NCBI GenBank assembly: GCA_023653785.1
Contig: JAMKCH010005324.1
Span: 1-64,000 of the forward strand
DNA length: 64,000 nucleotides
From: Ophioderma brevispina
Taxonomy: Eukaryota > Echinodermata > Ophiuroidea > Amphilepidida > Ophiodermatidae
Direction of reading: 5' to 3'
Each line of letters begins with the position of its first letter. Position 1 is the first letter of the stretch. Made by a program: the position numbers and the translations under genes. Below, piece after piece: positions 43,626 through 54,839 of the stretch. A model generated the notes under the pieces. That model saw nothing but the letters and a program-made list of their open reading frames with translations. It did not search any database and was not told the origin of the DNA.

Positions 43626-45010
43626 AAAATTTGGGACAATGAGAACCTGAATTGGATGGTTTGTTGGTTGGAAGGGTGATTGGCAAATACCCTTATATCT
43701 GGAAACCCTGGGGTGTTGTTCCGCACGGAACCAACAACCCAACCTTGGTACCCGCCCCACCGCCCCGTAAACACGAAAACCGAGACCGCGAAATTCTATT
43801 TGTTTTTGGGGCATCGGTATGATGCCCGATAGGCCGTAAAATGAACAATCTCCTTCTTTACCATTTTATGCAAATAGGCTCTAATTATGCCAATTATTAA
43901 TAAGAGTCCTTGGTCTCAACATTTTAATTTTATATTAAGGGCCCGCTTGGATCATAATTCAAAATAACACTTCAACTCTGGTGAAACTTTAACTAGGCAT
44001 CTTTTTTATACTATTTTGTGTTATAAAATCACCGATAGTCGCAGAAAACAGCAAATATCGCAAAAGTTATTCAAATTAGGCCATATTTAATGCAAACATA
44101 ATGACTTGATGGCAACATTTTATGTATTGATTGAAGTCTTCTCACCTGTACTGTTACTCTAAATAACCTTTCAAATTTGGGAAATTGAACAAGGCATTGA
44201 TTTTTTTTATTCATTTGAACAGCGGTTTATAAAATCAAAGGGTGTGCAAAATAGGATCCCTCATTTGTTATAAGGTCAAAAGCCTCAAACCCAGTCAAAA
44301 ATGTCTTGTGAAGTCACGTTTAAAATAAGGCTGAAAATGTAACATTGACCTCATTGGAAAATGCTTTCATAAAACCAAACTCCAGTTATGGTTTACAAGC
44401 CCCATCCCCATTTGTTTTCTGAAGCAAGGGGTCCACTATCAAGGGCAAAGGTCATGTTAACCTATCATTGACCACACCAAAAGGCACTCTCAAAATCCCC
44501 CCCATCAGCTGTTTTCTTCTGCCAAACAGTGCCTCATAAACAAACTCCACTCCCTAAAATGCTGGAATAAACATTTCCAATTTCTTATAAGTGCAAAACG
44601 ATTGAAAACAACCAAGTCTTTTCTTAGTATAGTTTCATATGTGTATACACTTAAACAATTTCTTTTACCTACCTTGTATTTGGCTACAAAAAAAGCTTTC
44701 CTAATTTCCTTATAATTCCCTATAATACGCTAATTGGGTATTGGTTCCTATACAAAATTGCAACCTTCGCCAACAACAAACCTGTTCATACTATTTCTTG
44801 TATTTCAATATATATCTTTTTTTTATCGTATTTCAAACACTTTTGTACCAAAAAAGGTTGGCAATAAAACTTCGCGAATTCATCTGATTTGTGTCCTAAC
44901 CCTTTTTCTTTCTTACAAAAGTATCCCAACCACAGAACCACCCAAACAAGACTCACTCCTTGGGGCGCCCCTTTCCTTTTTAAAGGAATTTTTTTTATTT
45001 GAAAATTTGA
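43626..45010 (+). repeat. Poorly resolved patch with R1 fragments
   Basis: GAGACCGCGAAATTCTA at about 43787 matches the end of repeat R1. AGGATCCCTCATTTGTTATA (44260 on) and the following AAGGTCAAA and TGACCTCATTGG blocks match its interior. Relative to the copies at 2611 and 11838, bases are inserted or doubled at many places. This looks more like sequence error or extreme decay than normal divergence. No coding sequence. Confidence 0.6.
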
Positions 45011-45266
45011 ATTAATTGGTCCCTGCTGCTAACTCTTCAGCATCAGGCGTCCCCTCACCAGGGCATAAGAACTGGCAAATATTAAGGTGACTAACTATAT
45101 GGTGGGTGTATATGTATGACTTAAGAACAACAAAGATTTGTTATAATTGAGAGGGACCAGAAAGTGATCTTCTACCATTATTTCAAAGAAGATGAATTAC
45201 GGATGAATTTTGATGTTTGTTTTTTAACACGTGATACCTACATAACAATTTCCTTAGGTATTTCAT
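45011..45266. other. Unassigned spacer
   Basis: Nothing recognised. Confidence 0.45.
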
Positions 45267-45767
45267 TTACTGATTTACCTTGTTTAATATCTGTTTTTGG
45301 TTTTTGTCTGTTTTTCTTTGCATATACTGTGTAATCCTCACAATACCAACAATTGGATGCCTCCAGGTAGACCAGTGTGTTTGTTTTTGTCTAGTCCCCT
45401 TGGCACGGTCATCTGATTTTACAAGTACAACCTCAAACTGGTAGTAGCCGAGAGAGAACATGAATGGGAAGATGAACCAGCTAAATAACACTTGAGGTTG
45501 GTACAGTTTCTCTGCCTGCTACTTGCCCATGCTTTTGGTGAATCGTGGAGGTCTACAATCAGCACTAGACATAGCCGTGTGTGTGTCATTTGCTTGCAAA
45601 TTGACCATCCGGATTCCTGTGGTATTGTGTGGGTAAACCCTGCAATATTGTACTGATTCTCTTGTACATTGACTAATTAACTTCATACTTCTTGGTCTGC
45701 CAGAGTTGGTCATGCTGCAGAACCATTGTTGACCCAAGATTTCATATGGATTTATACAGACTGATCT
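45267..45767 (-). pseudogene. Unrecognised coding-like relic
   Basis: One minus-strand frame is open from 45767 to 45267 with a single TAG (45519-45521). The first part is an extracellular-looking segment (SVCINPYEILGQQWFCSMTN ... VYPHNTTGIRMVNLQANDT, six cysteines, two N-glycosylation motifs). After the stop comes LFSWFIFPFMFSLGYYQFEV, a possible membrane segment or beta strand, then WSTWRHPIVGIVRITQYM. Composition looks protein-like, but I cannot name a family. It may be a degraded gene, an exon plus intron read-through, or chance. Confidence 0.28.
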
Positions 45768-48485
45768 CTAAGTGACCCATGTGACCTTTGACCGCCATCC
45801 AAACTTCTATGGCAGATGACATGTGAATTCCAAAAAATGCTCTATTTTAGGATTGCAATAGTTGGGTAACTTTGGGGTTACATTTCCCTTAGCATTCACC
45901 TTTACGGTAATATGACATGAAACGCATCCCTGGAAACAACAGTTTTTTTTGTAGTGTTTTAATATCTAATTTCAACAACACGGAATGGTAATAATTTGTT
46001 GATAATAATACTGCACTTCACTTGAACAAATCAGACAAACAAATTTGGGAAAAGTAAATGACTGATTGGGCCTGTGCTGTCCTTTACGATTTGGAGGATG
46101 ACTTGTAATTCCTGTCCTAAAACTGAGCATTTTAGGACTGAGTACAATATGATCAAGACAATTCATAATTTGCAAACTTGTTTGTGGCAATTTTGTTAAG
46201 AAATTCACTTTAATGACTATGTCTGCTCAGCAAGCAGAGGGTTATTGTTTTGTCCAACCTCAGTGCCTGCAGATAGAGAATGTGTTTAAGAATGATTTGT
46301 CACATGTGATCATTTTCAAAATCATTCCTCATGTATCATTTTTACACAGGAAAGTATATACTTGGTTAGAAAGACAAAAGATTTTCTCTTTTACATCGCA
46401 TTGCATATCAAGATGAATCGAGGCTGCCATAGTAACCGGCCTTCCTTCAGGGGTAACTTCGCTAGTAAGCGGTTGACACATGTACTAGGAATTCCCCTGC
46501 TGTGATATGATTTCCTAATACTTCCTTGGCTCATGGGTCTATCCCGATATATATAATCATTGGGCTGGACCCATGGGCTCAATCCAGTATTATTAGCTGG
46601 AATTTTCACTTTCTCTTTTGTCAAGCGTCCAAAAGTCACGCGAGGATTATTCAGTCAGTGATCTGCTGTTGAAAAGAATTGCGCAAGTATCATTTTGTGT
46701 GGTGGTCAGCCATTGGGGCCTGGTTATGGTATTGAGTACTGGGTATTTGAGAAGTCAATTTTAGTTAAAGATTCAAACTTAAGGAATTGAAAAGTTTGCT
46801 CCAAAACTGCTCAGGAGTTGAGGGTTATCTCTTGGTCTGGGAAGTACATGTAGCTATTCAGATATGTACTTGGTAAGTTTTACATCTATTTTTGTTTATT
46901 TGTGGTTTAACTGTAGGCAATTTGTATGCTAAGTTTTGGAAGTTGTAGAGTCATTGCACTGTTGTGTGAATTATTGAACGAGGTTTGTGTTGGGCATAGG
47001 GTGTGTGGTGTGTGAATTGTGTAATATACCTTGCAACTGCTTCATGTGTTGGAGTAGTAGGATTGGAATAGTAGCATTGGAGTAATACTTGGCAATAATT
47101 ACTGTTAAATCTTGTATTTTATATTACCTCTTAGAGATTAGTGTCATCTTAATTATAACAAGATGTCATGAAGATGGGTGTGCCCCCAGCCAGGGGCTTT
47201 TGGTGCTAAAGTCCTCTGTTTTTGCCCAAAAGGATGATCAGCCTATATTTGGCTTTAAGCTGCTTGAATTAACACTCAGGCCCAGTACATAACAGGGGAG
47301 GCAGGTTGCCACCCCAGAGAGCTTTGACTGGGAAGAAAAAGCTTGAAAATCATGATAATCAGCCCTTTTTTGGATGCTCACTGGGAAATTTTCACATCCG
47401 ACCAGGAAAATCTGCCTCAAATCTGGATTTTCCCCCCCTCAACCAGTGACCCCTGTTACAACCTCTGTTCAGCCCCCCAGATTTCTGGGTGTCGAGGAAA
47501 CAGAGACGGGTCGGGGAGGAAAATCAGTAACAGGGGGAGGTGCGGTGAAGGAGATAGTGAGAGGGCCCATGGAGTTTTAGGAAAACGATATAGGCAGGGG
47601 GGAATTGTCTTTTCACGTTTCTCCTTTTCGCCCCAGTATATTTTTATATTTTTAGAAAAAAGGCACTATCGTGATCTGCCTGAAAGAGTCAAAATATATT
47701 AAAAGTTTGCAGGAATAGCTAAAGTGAAGGAAAGTCTGTATAATTCTCATAAGTTATTTTTTCCAACTGAAAAACTGATAGAAAAAGAAAAAACAGCAAC
47801 ATTCAAAGATACGAATCTCCATTCAATTACGTGTTGTAGTAAGTGTCCGTATGGACAGTAATGACTAAAATAACCGGTTATGCCCTTATTAGGCTGCTTT
47901 TGAACGTATGACTTGAAGGGTATGTTAGGACACCTGTACTTGTTATAGAGATGCAGTATTCTGATTTTTGATGATTTTTTTCAATTTTCTGATTTAGCAA
48001 ATCACTGATAGTGCCTTTAAGTTTCAACATTTAAACTGTAAGGTTTTTAACAGTGAGAAGATTTACCATGGTTACAACAGGGAAGATTTTACAAATATCC
48101 TACAAAATTTTAGGTTCCAAACACCTCTATTATTTTGTAAAAAGTACAAGATGCCACACAAGGAAAACCCCTAAGGAAGTTGTATCATCATGTACCTTAC
48201 CCCTACCAAGATTAGTTCATGGAGGAGTTGTATCTGTGATCCATTCATTAACCCTAGTAACCCCAGCTCCTCAAATCCAATGTAGAAACTGGGCCAGGGA
48301 TTGGTTTGTCTCTCCCTGCAGCCATGTTGGATCCTCATAAAGCCAAATAGCCAATGGCGATCAAATACAACTGTGACAGGTCAGGTTCTTATCAATAGCC
48401 TCAATTCCTATAGTATATGGTTATTCGTTCTGATGTGCCCGCACACTGACACAACTCTGGGTAGAGTTTACTATACCTTTTAAAG
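45768..48485. other. Unassigned sequence
   Basis: A GACC-type fragment lies at 45770-45850 (TGTGACCTTTGACCGCC). A TTG|GTAAGT donor-like site occurs at 46868 without a credible acceptor. Frames at 47343-47702 and 48053-48340 give no recognisable product. No repeat boundary found. Confidence 0.4.
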
Positions 48486-48763
48486 TTTTGGGGTAAACGG
48501 AGTCTAAACTTAGGACCAGGTTTAAACCATGGTTCGTCCAAGGATAGACCTCTTTCCTTTCAACATACTCTGAAGTTAAAAGCAACAAGTGAAAAAAAGT
48601 CCTCAGAGATCGTCTGGACAGCCGGTCCATGATAGACTTTTCTCACCCATTACAGCATACATTTCAGAGTATGTTGCAAGAAAAAAGGTCCATCCATGAG
48701 GACTTTTTAAAAAGGCCTTGGTTTAAACTGGTTTAAAGTTAGACTCCCTTTCCAGAATCCATG
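48486..48763. mobile_element. Foldback element, copy 2
   Basis: A diverged copy of 16817-17091. Arms carry GAGTCTAAAC/GTTAGACTCC, CCTTTCAACATACTC and GAGTATGTTGCAAG inverses, with the TCTCACCCATTACAGCATAC block in the right arm. Non-coding; more decayed than copy 1. Confidence 0.85.
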
Positions 48764-49482
48764 GACATTACCAGCTGATTTGATTGGGTATTCACATGGT
48801 GATGATGCAATAACATCAGATACATGGTAAGAAAAGATGAATGCATACCTGTACAGATATGTACAAATATAGAAAGTGTTATTTGATTGGTTGCCCAGTA
48901 GGGTATATTCATGTATATATATGTAATGAGCCAATCAGAGTCACAAGTAATCATTGGGGCTGGGTTAAAATCCACCAGTTTAGATTAACTATCTTGTGCA
49001 CTGAAAGTTCAATGAACTTTTAGCTGGTGGTATAGCTGCATTGGATCTACTGATTGAACATTCTGTGAAAATGAATCCAAGTCTTCATGAGAATGATTTG
49101 AATTGAAACTATAGCCAGTGCATAACTAGCTAATTATGAGATGACCTAATGAATGTTGCTAAACATGTCGTACGAACTCGGGTGTGTTTTATCAAAGGTC
49201 AACATTTTCATTTAACAGGAACATATTAGTGTAGGTGAAATATAGGTAGGATATGAATACCTTACAGTGAATGAGGCAAATATGTCAATAAATGTGATAT
49301 GTGGTTTCCAACATTAACGACCCATTTAGTGTCAAACCGGAAAGTGTACTAACAGGCTAATTTTAATTTAAGTATGTTTTAAAAGATGTCTTTGCAGTCT
49401 GAAAGAAATAATATCTACTGCAATATAGATTGCCTTATTAGCAGAATTAACTAATAAATGTTGCCCATCGAGGTCGCCATGT
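48764..49482. other. Unassigned sequence
   Basis: AT-rich, with no feature supported. Confidence 0.45.
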
Positions 49483-49517
49483 TCGGCATTGGTGACGTCG
49501 CTCGGCATTGGTGACGT
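49483..49517 (+). promoter_or_regulatory. Tandem CRE-like sites
   Basis: TCGGCATTGGTGACGT occurs twice with 19-bp spacing (49483-49498, 49502-49517), giving TGACGTCG and TGACGTTG, which are cAMP-response-element-like. A CGCCATGTT lies just upstream. This is a motif observation only; no promoter or transcript is visible. Confidence 0.3.
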
Positions 49518-49597
49518 TGTATGACTTTGTAAGTCAATAGATAAAAACAGGTGTCTAAGGAATGTCTAGGGTACTCCTGGTCAGAAAATCGGATTAT

Positions 49598-49729
49598 ATA
49601 GTGTGTCCAGTAGTAAAGCAGTAACGATCGATTAAAAACTGGGGCGGATTATTGAACAGAATATAGCTGAAAGGTTTGGTTATGGCAGTCACTAGTCTTT
49701 CACTGGCTACTTATTTCAAGACACACTAT
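49598..49729. mobile_element. Small TIR element (ATAGTGTGTC termini)
   Basis: ATAGTGTGTC (49598-49607) is exactly inverse to GACACACTAT (49720-49729), bracketing 132 bp. TATATA-rich flanks extend the similarity imperfectly. Single copy in the window. Confidence 0.6.
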
Positions 49730-51227
49730 GTACTATATACCATCATGATTTCAATTTTTCTCGTGGGCCGATCAAATGGCTGCGATCATACGGAAGAGTT
49801 ATAAGCAGTTACTTTGATATCAATGATATAGGGTATTTTGTTGACTGAAAGGACATTCATTTGAACAAAATGTCTTTATAATTATGTTGAAGTGCAAATT
49901 ACATTAGCCTGGCCAAATTCCGCTTTAATGAGTTGAATGATATATAGAATAGACTGTATATGTAATGTTGAACCCAGATGTTCAATTGGAAATAGCCCAT
50001 GAATATTTTGTTTCATTGTTTGCTTTGATATATAGAAGATCCTATTTTGAACCTTTCAAAAAGGAACAAGTGGTAATTATAATCGGAGGGATTAGATGCC
50101 ATTGAGGTGGGACTTGGAAGGTACTGTATATCATAAGCTGTCATATACTGAGCTGTAAAGGCTGAGCTCAGAGATTTTGAAATATATTTGTAATGTACAA
50201 ATATGTGAAATTAAATAGTCATCGACACTAAAGATTGTCAGCTAAAATGCTTTATTCCATTCCACTGAAAAGATGATTCGCTTTTCATCATGTACTGCAG
50301 TATAATTGCGACCCATATTGCAGAATAATGGGCAGTAAACTAACCAATCAAAGAGTGTACTTTTGAATAATGGGCAGTAGAGGTACTAAAATTGATGTTT
50401 CTCCCATACATGGAAGCTAGTAGCTCAAAAAAACCCCAAACAACATCTGATTACAAATTTTCAGTTAGTTTGGTCTGCTGCTATTTGGATAGTAGAAGTA
50501 AAAATGTGTACTAAATTAGCACATAGGACATTTAGAGATGTTTTTGTTCATAGCATAAAAAAGAAACATTTCCTTGCTTGGCATTTAATTTTACTGGGGT
50601 TAATGAGAAAAATATGAACTGAGCTTTCTACTCATACCAAAATCGCAATTTTGATGGAGTAAAGGGGGAGGGGGTAAGGTTGTTGATTAAGTCACCCATG
50701 CATCTTTAATTTTACATTCTTGGTAGATCTGTCCTTTGATATCATTCCTTGGAAATTGGTACCCATTTAAAATTCCATGAAACCACAAGTATGTAAAGTT
50801 TATTGTTAAAACATTGTCCATAAAAGACCACACTGGACCATATCCCAGTATTTGTCCCAAACTGGCATACTATGAATATGAAAGTGCATATGGCATGTTT
50901 CACCTTTTGATCTTCTCTTTATCATTGCACATCAGATGATGGTTGGGTGGCCGAATGTTTGTTATGTGCATAGGATGCAGGGGATTTCTTCATAACCAGC
51001 TGGCGGCAAAATTGTGATAAAAGATTTCCTGTCACAGTTTCCTTTGCTACGCAATTTAAAACATGCGTTTGTATGATTTCATCGGTAGAATCTGCAAAAT
51101 AGACTGATGTTTTGAGATTTTGAAAGTGATATTTGCATGTCATATGATAAAGGTAATAGGATGAACTTGGTAAAAGGAAATGCCTGCATGCATGCCAAAG
51201 AACAGGACTTGATTACAATTCTTAGAA
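49730..51227. other. Unassigned sequence
   Basis: The phrase GAATAATGGGCAGTA is directly repeated near 50322 and 50373. A possible family 3 MITE remnant (GGTAAGGTTGTTGATTAAGTC) lies near 50675. No gene supported. Confidence 0.4.
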
Positions 51228-51456
51228 GAGGTGATTTTGATTTGCTTATATTTCAATATAAAACATAGGCTGAATTCTGTATTTGCTCTTTTTTTTATAC
51301 GAAATTCAAAATTTCACAATTTTTGTACCAAAGAAACATTCTCAGTCTAATCCTTTCAGATGGGGATATTTTTGATGGAACGCTTTACATCACGGCAAGA
51401 ATCGGTGCTTTTGATTTTTTAGGGACACCTGATATGTGAAATCTCTTGTTGCACCT
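51228..51456 (-). mobile_element. MITE family 1, truncated copy
   Basis: The right end GAAATCTCTTGTTGCACCT is followed by TTAA (51457-51460). The interior matches 27649-27995 in reverse, including TTTGTACCAAAGAAACATTC and CCTTTCAGATGGGGATAT. The far ~115 bp are lost. Confidence 0.85.
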
Positions 51457-51464
51457 TTAATTAT

Positions 51465-51868
51465 TTATTACAAATAGAGGACCGAGCCCAACAGTGGTTA
51501 ATCACTCTACTAGGGGTATCCCTTGAAACTGATCAGGACGGCTTGGAACAATCAGGGGTTACCACCCTACTCTCCTTGATACTGACTGATATACATCTAG
51601 GCCTACAGGTTTGACTCTCTGTACATGGGACCGACAGCTTAACGTCCTCTCCGAAGGATGGGATATTCTCGTGGTTCATTTGCCCAATGTAAGTCCAAGT
51701 GAATCACAGGGAGAACGGAACTCTAGTTTCAATCAATAGTTCTTATACAAATTAAATCCAGAATTTAGTACCCGATTAAATCCCAGCTAGTGGCCCTACC
51801 GGGGTTTGAACCGAGGACCTCCTGCACCAAAGGCGAATCCTAACCAGTGGGCCACGCTCTCCCAAATG
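51465..51868 (-). mobile_element. tRNA-derived SINE D
   Basis: On the minus strand, A box TGGCCCACTGG (complement of 51844-51854) and B box GGTTCAAACCC (complement of 51802-51812) have tRNA spacing. The body includes CCTTCGGAGAGGACGTTAAG, a phrase common in invertebrate tRNA-SINEs, and ends in an A/T-rich tail near 51465, next to a MITE end. About 400 bp, well preserved. Confidence 0.88.
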
Positions 51869-51989
51869 CAAAATGTTTAAAAGAAGTAAAGGGAGAACTT
51901 GAAAATTTTGTTATTTTGACGATTTTGTTATTGGAAGAAAGTTCTTACTTTTTAACTCCTCATCACCCCAGTGACATTTAAGGCATATT
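51869..51989. other. Spacer
   Basis: Nothing recognised. Confidence 0.5.
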
Positions 51990-52469
51990 TTGATGAACAA
52001 AAACGTCCCAAAATCGAAACAGTTTGACAGATTTGAATCAAACTTTGTAATCATTGGTTCTTGGGGATATTCTTACATGGGAGGGAGAAAACAACATCAC
52101 AGTGCAAAATTGGACCATGATTGGGTCACACCTCTTAGGAATAAAAAAAAAAAATACTTCTCATCATACAACTTCTTAAAAGCTAATTTTTCTCAAAAGG
52201 GGAGTTATTTGAGTTATGGCCTTCTGGTAGTCAGCTCTCCTAAAGTCTCCATGGATAATTATGTATTAGGAGTTTGGAGAACTCACCAAAAAGGTACAAG
52301 GGCCCCTACCATAGCAAGTGGGGTAGCCAGACCAGTCTTTCTATTGGCCACTCCAAATTTGTTTGGCCTAATCACAACTTATATCCCTGATAAGGAGACT
52401 AGAGAGGTCACACTTGCTCATAAAGTGCAATTTCCAAATTACTTTGCATTATGGGATGGATACCTTTAA
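51990..52469 (+). CDS. Hypothetical 159-codon frame, doubtful
   Basis: Opens MMNKNVPKSKQFDRFESN and ends FPNYFALWDGYL. It is the longest plus-strand frame in the window and is not built on a simple repeat, although it crosses an A13 run that encodes NKKKKY. It has no domain, signal peptide or splice context I can identify. Most likely a chance frame. Confidence 0.12.
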   Translation: MMNKNVPKSKQFDRFESNFVIIGSWGYSYMGGRKQHHSAKLDHDWVTPLRNKKKKYFSSYNFLKANFSQKGSYLSYGLLVVSSPKVSMDNYVLGVWRTHQKGTRAPTIASGVARPVFLLATPNLFGLITTYIPDKETREVTLAHKVQFPNYFALWDGYL

Positions 52470-53019
52470 CCTGCCCTTTGGGTAGCACTTGTGTTTAGCT
52501 TGGCAAGGGAATTGGCTTTGTTCACAGAAATGTTAGCTAAAATCTCTATCGTTCTTTTCACAAGTAAGCCAATTCCATTCTCTACCTTTCAACCAAATTG
52601 TCTCCACGTTTTTCATGATATGTGCAAAATGTTAGAAATAGTGTAAAATTGGAGAGAACTTGAGTAAAGGAATCAAAGTTTGAGTGATAAAGTTATATTT
52701 TGCTGAATATTTTTTCCAAAACTACTGCATAGCATGTTATGACTAACTGCATTTCGTTTGTAAAATTCTTTACTATGAACTTGAATGTCTAGTCTGAGCT
52801 ATCCACTTGATTGTGCCAGTCAAAATCAAATGCTATTTTGAGAGACTCAATGAAAGTGAAATATACAAAAAGAAGCAATATATCTACTAGCAATGCCAAG
52901 ACGGGTTTAATTGACTACCAAACATCTGACGTAGATCATCTTGTCATGTGATTGCAAAGTCATAAGTGCAATAGCTGCCATGTGGTAAGTCTGTGTGCTG
53001 CCATCTATATATGAATACC
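52470..53019. other. Unassigned sequence
   Basis: No feature recognised; a TG|GTAAGTCTG donor-like site near 52984 has no partner. Confidence 0.45.
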
Positions 53020-53320
53020 GGTAGTCAGTCTGTGTGTCTGTCTGTCTGACCGCGTCTATCTTCTCGGAGACTGAGGGTCGCACGTTCCTGAAACTTGGTG
53101 GGTGGGCACCCCTTGACCATCCAAAGACTCGAGTTTGTGTTGGTTAGTGGATCAAAGGTCATCATGGGTCATTCAAGGTCAAAGGAGGTCAAATGGGGTA
53201 AACATTGGTGTATGGACATGAAACTTGGAGGGTGGGGTTGAATGTTGATGCCAAAAATCTTAAAGGTCATGTCAAGGTCATCAGGGGTCATTCATGCATT
53301 AGGATATCTCTCAATTTATC
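53020..53320 (+). repeat. Dispersed repeat rich in GGTCA
   Basis: Starts with TGTGTGTCTGTCTGTCTGAC and a CGCACGTTCCTGAAACTTGG phrase, then GGATCAAAGGTCATCATGGG and TCAAGGTCAAAGGAGGTCAA. The style and AGGTCA density match R1, but the terminal sequences differ, so it is a related or separate family. Confidence 0.6.
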
Positions 53321-53332
53321 TTATCTTGAGTC

Positions 53333-53393
53333 AGTGGCTCTTGAAATGGTTCTTCAGGTGACTGTCATGTGAAGAACCATTTCAAGAGTCACT
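53333..53393. repeat. 61-bp inverted repeat, 24-bp stem
   Basis: AGTGGCTCTTGAAATGGTTC-TTCA (53333-53356) pairs with TGAAGAACCATTTCAAGAGT-CACT (53370-53393), giving one G-T position and otherwise perfect pairing around a 13-base centre that is itself nearly palindromic. No flanking target duplication is clear. Confidence 0.88.
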
Positions 53394-53589
53394 AACCAAA
53401 GACTTGGCATAATAATACGTTTGAAGGGGAATTCAGACAAATGGCAGCTATTTCACTTAGGACCTCCTTGCACTCACATGACGATCTCAATGGTCTCAAC
53501 ACACGGGTTAACACTTTGTGTCATGCAGGCGACTAAAGTCACAAAGAAGTCTAGATTTTTCAATTAAAAAAGCCATAATTATACATATC
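53394..53589. other. Spacer
   Basis: Nothing recognised. Confidence 0.5.
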
Positions 53590-53725
53590 TATGACTATAT
53601 TTGGATTCAGCATGAAAAATACATTCAAATGAGTCCAAACAAGCCTAGTCTTAGGTCACTGTTTTAGAGGGCTTCCCAAATGACTGCATTTTTCAAAAAC
53701 CACTGACTTGAGATGATATAACCTA
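53590..53725 (-). repeat. Dispersed repeat D, copy 2
   Basis: GATTCAGCATGAAAAATACA followed by AATGAGTCCAAACAAGCCTA and GTCTTAGG is the inverse of 8094-8240. Confidence 0.7.
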
Positions 53726-54026
53726 TGCTGTATCTACCAGGTTTGAAAGAGTGATTGTAATACTCAAGTGTAAAGAATTTGCCACCTTTGCTAAGGAAAT
53801 TGATCACCACTAAAGTAAAAAAATTCTGGTTGAACTTGTGTTAACAAAAACTGTTGTTTTAAGTGTGTGTCTGTCGATACACATTTGTGAGGCATGTTAG
53901 TTACATTAGGCCTCTAAAAAGAAAGGGCATGCATGCGTAAAGAAAGCCAGTCACAATGTGTACGATGTGCACTCTGTATGCTGTGGTACGAGGTGTATGC
54001 AAAGGGTTGGGGGATTGGGAGCCCAC
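53726..54026. other. Unassigned sequence
   Basis: Nothing recognised. Confidence 0.5.
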
Positions 54027-54030
54027 TTAA

Positions 54031-54370
54031 AGGTGCAATGAGAAATTTCACATAGTCCCTAAAAATGTTAAAATTCTAATGTTTGCACTAATGTAAAGCT
54101 TTCTATAAAAATGTCCACATGTGAAAGGATTAAGCTGAGAAATATTTCTTTGGTACAAAAATTGTGAAATTTCTAATTTACTCTAGGAGCAAGTAATAAT
54201 ATTCAGCTGTTTTATATTGAAATTAAGCTAATGGAAATAGCCTTTTATTTTCACTTTCAAGGCATTTCTGTAGCCAAAGACAAGGTAAGATATCTTATGG
54301 AGGTCTTATCTATATGAAATCACTACAAATGACACAATATATGGGTGCCCCCAAATCTTGCATTGCACCT
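54031..54370 (+). mobile_element. TTAA-flanked MITE, family 1
   Basis: A 340-bp element with TTAA at 54027-54030 and 54371-54374, ends AGGTGCAATGAGAAATTTCA and TCTTGCATTGCACCT. Interior matches 27649-27995, including CTGTAGCCAAAGACAAGGTA. Non-coding. Confidence 0.93.
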
Positions 54371-54534
54371 TTAAAGGAAATAAGAAGGATGAAAATAGCA
54401 GTTCTAATCTGATTTTTTCATGATTTTTTAGTTTTTCTGATTTATTGAGTCACTCATTGTCATTTGATTAGTAACTGCCATATATTAATACCAGGTTACA
54501 GCTTTCAACATGGTGCTTAATCCTGTGGAAAGGA
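54371..54534. other. Spacer
   Basis: Nothing recognised. Confidence 0.5.
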
Positions 54535-54549
54535 CAGTTATCTCTTGTG

Positions 54550-54824
54550 TACAAAGTAAAGTCCTTCCCGCACCGAATGCCGCAGCGCCTATCTCCATTT
54601 CCATAACCCTAGGCCTTGCGTCTGCCAAATAGGGTGAAAGCTACAGTAGGGGTTAGTCTTCTGGTAACTCCACGTGTTTACTTCCCACTCCATTCCTTTA
54701 AATGCTGAGCATCTGACAAGAAGGCAGTAGGTACCGGTTTTAAAGTCTTTGGTATGACCCGGCTGGGATTCGAACCCGCAACCTCCCAACTGAGGCAAAC
54801 ACTCTAACCACTACGCCAACACAT
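54550..54824 (-). mobile_element. tRNA-derived SINE C with perfect target duplication
   Basis: A 15-bp direct repeat CAGTTATCTCTTGTG flanks it exactly (54535-54549 and 54825-54839). On the minus strand the A box TGGCGTAGTGG (complement of 54808-54818) and B box GGTTCGAATCC (complement of 54766-54776) are both perfect. The tRNA-like head is followed by a ~190-bp body without a visible LINE-type tail. The intact duplication and boxes make it the youngest-looking SINE here. Confidence 0.93.
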
Positions 54825-54839
54825 CAGTTATCTCTTGTG

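Noticed and set aside
45267..45510. REJ/PKD-like beta-sandwich domain
   Set aside because: The YYQFEVVLVKSDDR stretch is only suggestive; without a search I cannot support a family name.
54766..54818. Functional tRNA gene
   Set aside because: Boxes are perfect, but the acceptor stem does not pair, and the unit continues as a 275-bp SINE with target duplication.
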